A stretch of 19,249 nucleotides of DNA from WTJX01 sp045106295 (lineage in GTDB: Bacteria > Bacteroidota > Bacteroidia > Cytophagales > JAAEPT01), in assembly GCA_045106295.1 (NCBI GenBank), contig JBGCEI010000121.1:1-19249 (forward strand). Direction: 5' to 3'. Position numbers and translations under genes: made by a program. The notes below the pieces were generated by a model, which searched no databases, was not told where the DNA came from, and was given only the letters and a program-made list of their open reading frames with translations. Shown here piece by piece: positions 14,528-19,249 of the stretch (positions are counted from its first letter, which is position 1; each line of letters begins with the position of its first letter).

Positions 14528-14544
14528 TTAATACTTTTAGATAC

Positions 14545-17541
14545 ATGAAAAATTACAAACTAATAAATAATATCGGTGGGTGGGCAGTGTTTCTTATCTC
14601 TGCTACAGTATATATTCTTACGATGGAACCTGTTGCTAGTTTTTGGGATTGTGGAGAGTTTATAGCTGCTTCATATAAATTGCAAGTTCCACATCCTCCA
14701 GGTGCTCCTTTATTCCTTTTAATTGGTAGAATATTTTCTCTTTTTGCTACTCCGGGAACAGAGGAAGTTGGTTATTGGGTAAATATGGTTTCTGCACTTT
14801 CCAGTGCATTTACTATTCTTTTCCTTTTCTGGACAATTACATTATTAGCAAAAAAAATCTTATCGTTATCAAAAACAGATGTTCCCACTCTTACGCAAGG
14901 AATCTTGGTAATTGGTGCTGGTTTAGTGGGTTCTTTAGCCTATACCTTCTCTGATTCTTTTTGGTTTTCTGCTGGTGAAGCAGAAGTATATGCGATGTCA
15001 TCTTTCTTTACAGCCTTTGTCTTTTGGGCTGTGCTAAAATGGGACGAGGCTATAGGGAATGAAGAAGCTACAGCAGACAGGTGGGTGATTCTAATAGCCT
15101 ATATGATTGGGCTTTCTATTGGTGTTCACTTATTGAATTTAGTGGCTATCCCTGCTCTAGGAATGATCTATTACTTTAGAAAATATGAAAAACATACATG
15201 GACAGGGGGAATTATTGCTTTTGTAGCGAGTGTAGTAATTGTTCAAGCAATACAAACAGCTATTATTCCAGGGTTGCCAAGTATGGCGTGGAAGTTTGAA
15301 TTACTGTTCGTAAATATCATGGGGCTTCCGTTTAATTCTGGAGTAATCTTTTTTGTTTTATTATTTATTGGAGCCATTATTTATGGAATTATTTACTCTA
15401 TTAAGAAGTCAAAGTATAATTTAAATCTTGGCTTATTGTCTCTAGTTTTTATTTTAATAGGCTATGCTTCTTATGCTATTATTGTCATCAGAGCAAACTA
15501 TCATCCACCATTGAATGAGAATAATCCTGACGATATGGTGAAAACGATTTCATATTTAAAACGTGAGCAATATGGAGAAAGGCCGTTATTCTATGGCCCT
15601 CAATATACAGCAAGAATTTCTGATCAAAAGGATGGTGCGCCACTTTACAAAAAAGGAAAGGATGGTTACGTGATTTATGATCATAAAACAGTCAATAAAT
15701 ATGCTTCTAAGGACAAAGTATTTATTCCTAGGATGCATAGTAAACAAGGTCATCATACGAGTTGGTACAATAATTATTTAAAGAAAAACAATAAGCGTTG
15801 GAAAGAAGGTAAAACACCAACTAGTGGAGATAACATTTCCTATATGTTTAGTAGGCAGTTAGGCTTCTTATTTTTCCGTTACTTTAAATGGAACTTTATC
15901 GGTAGAGAAGGGGATATTCAGGATTCAGGCACACTTTCTCCTTTGGATAATAAGGTGTTACCACAAGGATTGTCAAGTATGGCTAGAAATCAACTGTTTG
16001 CCTTACCACTTATTTTAGGTTTAATTGGTTTGTTTTTCCAGTTCAGTAAACATGAAAAATCAGGAATAGTGATGGTTGTTCTTTTTATTATGACGGGAGC
16101 TGCTATTACCTTTTTCTTAAACAACCCTCCTATTGAACCAAGGGAAAGAGATTACACTTATGTAGGTTGTTTTTATGCCTTTGCAATCTGGATTGGATTG
16201 GGGGTTATTGGTTTATACGAGTTTGTTTTTAGTCGTTTCCTTAAAGGATCTACTGGTGCAGCTTTGGCTACTGTTATTGCATTGGGTGTTCCAGTATTGA
16301 TGGCTGCTGTAGAATGGGATGACCATGATCGATCAAAAAGGTATCATTCGGTTGACAGTGCAAAAAACTTATTAAACTCATGTGCTAAAAATGCTATCAT
16401 TTTTACGGGTGGTGATAACGATACATTCCCTCTTTGGTATGTTCAGGAAGTTGAGGGTTTCCGTACGGATGTTAGAGTCTGTAATCTCAGTCTATTGAAT
16501 ACGGATTGGTACATAGACCAAATGAAGGAACAAGCATACGAATCTGCTCCTTTGCCCATTACTATTGATAGAGAGCAATATGTACAAGGAACAAATGATG
16601 TGGTGTATTACATGAACCGTAGAGGTGGTGATCAGCCAATGAAGCTAGAGACGTATTTATCGTTACTAAAAAAAGAAAGCAAACGAATCAGACAACCACT
16701 ACAAGACCAGTCTCGGTTCAAGAAGTTTATTAATACTTTTCCAAGTAAGGTGTTAGTGTTAAACGTAGACTCATCAGCTGTTTTAGAAAGTGGTTTAGTT
16801 TTACCGAAGTATAACAAAAATATCTCTTCTACGCTACAATGGAATGTTGGAAAAACGATGTTAGAAAAGAAAGACTTAATTATGTTAGACATGGTTGCTA
16901 ATATTAATAAAGAAGGCTGGAAAAGACCTATTTACTTCTCTACTACCTTAGGCCCATCTAACTATTTAGGGTTAAAAGACCACATGGTGTTAGAAGGTTT
17001 AGCGTTCCGTTTCTTACCAGTAAAACATGGTCAGAAGCAAGGAATTGTTAATACAGCTGTTATGTATGATAATATGATGACTGATAAATTCTCGTTTAGA
17101 GGATTAGATAGGGAAGGTGTTTTTTATGATGAAAACTATAAACGATTTTCTTTAAACGCAAGGAGCCAATATTATAGGTTAGCTACTGCATTGTTTCAAG
17201 AAGGACAAAAAGAAAAAGCGATAGAAGTAATTGATAAGTGTTTTGAATTGATGCCAGATAACTCAATTCCTTACGATATCTACTCTGCTCAATTTATTCC
17301 TTTATTGTATCAAATGGGTGAAAAAGAAAGAGCTAGTGAGTTAGTTTCTATTATGGGAGAGCGCTCTAAAGAGGCGTTGGCATTTATTAATAAATATCCT
17401 AAAGGAGAATACGGTGATGAAAGGGGTATTAACTGTAACGTATTGCAAACTATTATTTATGCCGCTGGAAACTCAGGTGAAGCAGACAAAGTAAAAGAAT
17501 ACCAGTCAATCTTAGCGGGATCAGGCTGTTATAGAAAGTAA
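14545..17541 (+). CDS. DUF2723 membrane protein, GT-C glycosyltransferase-like, with C-terminal TPR-like tail
   Basis: A 998-residue polytopic protein of the DUF2723 family. The N-terminal signature is intact: an initial helix, then MEPVASFWDCGEFIAASYKLQVPHPPGAPLFLLIGRIFSL (residues 28-66), in which D35 and E38 are the likely catalytic acids of the first outer loop, as in GT-C transferases. About ten or more transmembrane segments follow up to ~590. A soluble domain (~600-880) contains FTGGDNDTFPLWYVQEVEGFRTDVRVCNLSLLNTDWYIDQM and RPIYFSTT. TPR-like helices end the protein (LATALFQEGQKEKAIEVIDKCFELMPDN). Human TMEM260, of the same family, is a protein O-mannosyltransferase, so a sugar transfer to exported proteins is the best guess; the substrate is unknown. 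Length is usual for Bacteroidota members. It ends at a strong terminator shared with truA. Confidence 0.87.
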   Translation: MKNYKLINNIGGWAVFLISATVYILTMEPVASFWDCGEFIAASYKLQVPHPPGAPLFLLIGRIFSLFATPGTEEVGYWVNMVSALSSAFTILFLFWTITLLAKKILSLSKTDVPTLTQGILVIGAGLVGSLAYTFSDSFWFSAGEAEVYAMSSFFTAFVFWAVLKWDEAIGNEEATADRWVILIAYMIGLSIGVHLLNLVAIPALGMIYYFRKYEKHTWTGGIIAFVASVVIVQAIQTAIIPGLPSMAWKFELLFVNIMGLPFNSGVIFFVLLFIGAIIYGIIYSIKKSKYNLNLGLLSLVFILIGYASYAIIVIRANYHPPLNENNPDDMVKTISYLKREQYGERPLFYGPQYTARISDQKDGAPLYKKGKDGYVIYDHKTVNKYASKDKVFIPRMHSKQGHHTSWYNNYLKKNNKRWKEGKTPTSGDNISYMFSRQLGFLFFRYFKWNFIGREGDIQDSGTLSPLDNKVLPQGLSSMARNQLFALPLILGLIGLFFQFSKHEKSGIVMVVLFIMTGAAITFFLNNPPIEPRERDYTYVGCFYAFAIWIGLGVIGLYEFVFSRFLKGSTGAALATVIALGVPVLMAAVEWDDHDRSKRYHSVDSAKNLLNSCAKNAIIFTGGDNDTFPLWYVQEVEGFRTDVRVCNLSLLNTDWYIDQMKEQAYESAPLPITIDREQYVQGTNDVVYYMNRRGGDQPMKLETYLSLLKKESKRIRQPLQDQSRFKKFINTFPSKVLVLNVDSSAVLESGLVLPKYNKNISSTLQWNVGKTMLEKKDLIMLDMVANINKEGWKRPIYFSTTLGPSNYLGLKDHMVLEGLAFRFLPVKHGQKQGIVNTAVMYDNMMTDKFSFRGLDREGVFYDENYKRFSLNARSQYYRLATALFQEGQKEKAIEVIDKCFELMPDNSIPYDIYSAQFIPLLYQMGEKERASELVSIMGERSKEALAFINKYPKGEYGDERGINCNVLQTIIYAAGNSGEADKVKEYQSILAGSGCYRK

Positions 17542-17565
17542 TATAATACGGATGTCTATTGTTTT

Positions 17566-17599
17566 AAAAGGAAGAACCTGAACAGTTCTTCCTTTTTTT
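17566..17599. terminator. Strong bidirectional intrinsic terminator
   Basis: AAAAGGAAGAAC (17566-17577) pairs perfectly with GTTCTTCCTTTT (17585-17596) around the loop CTGAACA, followed by three further T. On the other strand the A run gives a T run as well. It serves the convergent DUF2723 and truA genes; the truA stop overlaps its right edge. Confidence 0.9.
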
Positions 17600-18350
17600 A
17601 TTGTCCAATAAAAGTTTCCTTTGGGTAATTTACCTCACACAGGAATAAACCTTCTGCGGGTACCGCTCTTCCTGCTTTTCCTCGATCTTTACTCTCAATA
17701 ATTTTTTTGACTTCGTCAATAGAAGTCTTCCCTTGACCTACGTCTAGTAAAGTGCCCACTATTGCTCTTACCATTCCTCTAAGGAAGCGATTGGCTTTAA
17801 TATAAAAAACTAATTGCTTGTCTTCGTAACGCCATCTAGCGTCGTGTATTGTACAGTTAAATGTAGATACCTCAGTGTGGACTTTACTAAAACATTCAAA
17901 GTCCGTGTAATTGAGCAATTCTTTAGCTGCTAAATTCATAGCATCTATGTCTATTGTTTTAGTAAACCGATAGTATATCCCATGACTAAATACATCATAC
18001 TCTGGAGAAATAATGTAACGGTAGGCCCTTGACTTGGCACTAAAGCGAGCATGGCTCTCTTCCGTGACTTTTTGAATAGTAATAACAGATATGTCGTGAG
18101 GTAACAATTTGTTTGCCCTACGGATAAAGTCGGGGTCTTTGGAGCAATCTATTTTACTATCAAAATGAACTACTTGAGTACTAGCGTGAACACCTTTATC
18201 TGTTCGACCGCTTCCTATTGTTTCGATGGGTTCTTGTAATAAGGTACGCAAGGCGTGATCTAGCTTTTCCTGTACGGTAATAGCATTAGGCTGTTTTTGC
18301 CAACCACTGTATGCAGTTCCTTTATATTGGATATGCAAAAAGAACCGCAT
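17598..18350 (-). CDS. truA: tRNA pseudouridine(38-40) synthase TruA
   Basis: A 250-residue TruA, which converts uridines 38-40 of the tRNA anticodon arm to pseudouridine. The family marks are the N-terminal RFFLHIQYKGTAYSGWQKQPN, the catalytic GSGRTDKGVHA with D51 as the nucleophilic aspartate, the region ARFSAKSRAYRYII, YTDFECFSKV, and the C-terminal NRFLRGMVRAIVGTLLDVGQGK. Length matches bacterial TruA (about 250-270). It lies 30 bp downstream of the OmpA-family gene on the same strand, so the two may be cotranscribed. Confidence 0.95.
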   Translation of the reverse strand: MRFFLHIQYKGTAYSGWQKQPNAITVQEKLDHALRTLLQEPIETIGSGRTDKGVHASTQVVHFDSKIDCSKDPDFIRRANKLLPHDISVITIQKVTEESHARFSAKSRAYRYIISPEYDVFSHGIYYRFTKTIDIDAMNLAAKELLNYTDFECFSKVHTEVSTFNCTIHDARWRYEDKQLVFYIKANRFLRGMVRAIVGTLLDVGQGKTSIDEVKKIIESKDRGKAGRAVPAEGLFLCEVNYPKETFIGQ

Positions 18351-18380
18351 AGTCTAAAACAGTTAGAGAAGGGAGTTAAA

Positions 18381-19249
18381 TTAATGACTATCGATTACAA
18401 ATTCTAACCTTCTGTTAATGTACCTACCTTCTTTTGTATTGTTATCTCCTATTGGTTGAGACTCTCCAAAACCAATGACAACCATACGCTCTGAACTAAT
18501 ACCCTTTCCTTTCATATAGTGTTTCACTGCCTCTGCTCTCTTTTTTGAAAGCTGCTCATTATATTTTGCTGATCCTACATTATCAGTGTGTCCTTCTAGT
18601 CTAGCAACTACATCGGGATGAGACTTCATAAATGTTACTAGCTTTTTGATTTCTATATAAGATTCAGGGAGTAGTTTATCGCTATTAATCTGAAAGTGAA
18701 AGGCATTTATCGACATTCTAGCTCCTTTTTCTACCCTATCCATCGTAAGTGTATACTCATGTTCTTTTGCTCGTTCTTTTACCGTAAAGATTTCTGTATT
18801 TGGAAGGTAACCTTCTTTTACTACATGTATTTTTATATCAGATAAGTGCTTAATCTCTTGAGTGAATACATAATGATTATTCTCATTGGTGTGGAATAAA
18901 TTAGAAATTTCCCTATTCCCTTTATTGTATAAGACTACCTCAACATTCTCAAGAACTTCGCCCTGATCATCTTTAACAATAACCACAATCTTTTCTTCTA
19001 CTTCTTGTTTACCCGTAATTTCTTTCTTTAGTTTTTGTCTCTTTTCTTTTTGTTTATCTTTTAACTTAATTCGATAAATATCCTCTCCTCCGTATCCACC
19101 TTCTTGGACAGAGTTAAAATAAGCATATTCACCATCTCCTGCTACCACATAAAAAAGGTCATGTTCAGGAGTATTAATAGGCATTCCTAGATTAGTAACA
19201 CTATTCCAAGTAGATGTATTAGGGCTATATTCTGCCTTGAAAATATAAT
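18381..19249 (-). CDS. PD40-CRD-OmpA protein (PorE-like), C-terminal part; 5' end beyond the window
   Basis: The reading frame stays open to the right edge, so the ATG at 19184 is internal. The visible end of a PD40 beta-propeller repeat reads WNSVTNLGMPINTPEHDLF, then YFNSVQEGGYGGEDIYRI. After a lysine-rich linker comes a carboxypeptidase-regulatory-like domain (IVVIVKDDQGEVLENVEVVLYNKG... to KEGYLPNTEIFTV). An OmpA C-terminal domain follows: ISINAFHFQINSDKL, LEGHTDNVGSAKYNEQLSKKRAEAV, GFGESQPIGDN, GRYINRRLEFVI. The HTDNVG and N-x-x-LS-x-x-RA residues are those that bind peptidoglycan. PD40-CRD-OmpA is the order seen in PorE, a T9SS accessory lipoprotein of Porphyromonas, where TPRs come first. 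The window cannot show TPRs or a signal peptide, so this may be a PorE homologue or another envelope protein of the same design. Confidence 0.85.
   Translation of the reverse strand, partial: YIFKAEYSPNTSTWNSVTNLGMPINTPEHDLFYVVAGDGEYAYFNSVQEGGYGGEDIYRIKLKDKQKEKRQKLKKEITGKQEVEEKIVVIVKDDQGEVLENVEVVLYNKGNREISNLFHTNENNHYVFTQEIKHLSDIKIHVVKEGYLPNTEIFTVKERAKEHEYTLTMDRVEKGARMSINAFHFQINSDKLLPESYIEIKKLVTFMKSHPDVVARLEGHTDNVGSAKYNEQLSKKRAEAVKHYMKGKGISSERMVVIGFGESQPIGDNNTKEGRYINRRLEFVIDSH

Overview
The window is about 19.2 kb of AT-rich DNA that reads as the chromosome of a Bacteroidota bacterium, probably a flavobacterial or cytophagal lineage. The signs are: no Shine-Dalgarno sequences ahead of most genes; several Bacteroidota-type promoters (TTTG or TTG, about 19-20 nt, then TAnnTTTG); a type IX secretion (T9SS) type B sorting-like domain; a PD40-CRD-OmpA protein resembling PorE; DUF2723 and DUF4783 proteins; and a Bacteroidota-style ParC.

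Left third (1-4400), accessory DNA. The left edge holds the 5' part of what looks like a group II intron on the minus strand, with a stable hairpin just outside its presumed 5' boundary. Next comes a two-gene operon resembling the AbiEi/AbiEii abortive-infection (type IV toxin-antitoxin) module, with a 16-nt direct repeat across its promoter. Behind it are two fused gene fragments: an N-terminal piece of a type I restriction methylase (HsdM) with an in-frame stop, joined directly to the C-terminal half of an ArnT/PMT-type membrane glycosyltransferase. A small secreted protein made of two cysteine-pair repeats follows. The whole looks like a decayed defence or mobile island.

Middle (4400-12150), mixed core and small accessory genes: topoisomerase IV subunit A on minus; a GC-rich 110-bp intergenic element; an unrecognised 149-residue protein; a YefM/YoeB-like toxin-antitoxin pair with a clear promoter and repeat operator; a small lipoprotein; a PLP-dependent ACC deaminase/D-cysteine desulfhydrase-like enzyme; a 2-oxoglutarate/Fe(II) oxygenase; an RluD-family pseudouridine synthase; and a DUF4783 secreted protein.

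Right third (12150-19249): a SulP anion transporter with a STAS domain that carries, in frame, a C-terminal domain of the gliding-motility/T9SS type B sorting class; a 998-residue DUF2723 membrane protein (GT-C glycosyltransferase-like); a strong bidirectional terminator; TruA; and the C-terminal part of a PorE-like PD40-CRD-OmpA protein running off the right edge.

The most unusual observation is the SulP-STAS-CHU_C fusion. A domain normally used as an export and sorting signal on secreted proteins sits on the expected cytoplasmic tail of an inner-membrane transporter. Next in interest are the chimeric HsdM/glycosyltransferase junction, the GC-rich element near parC whose palindrome recurs ahead of the DUF2723 gene, and the duplicated cysteine-repeat secreted protein.
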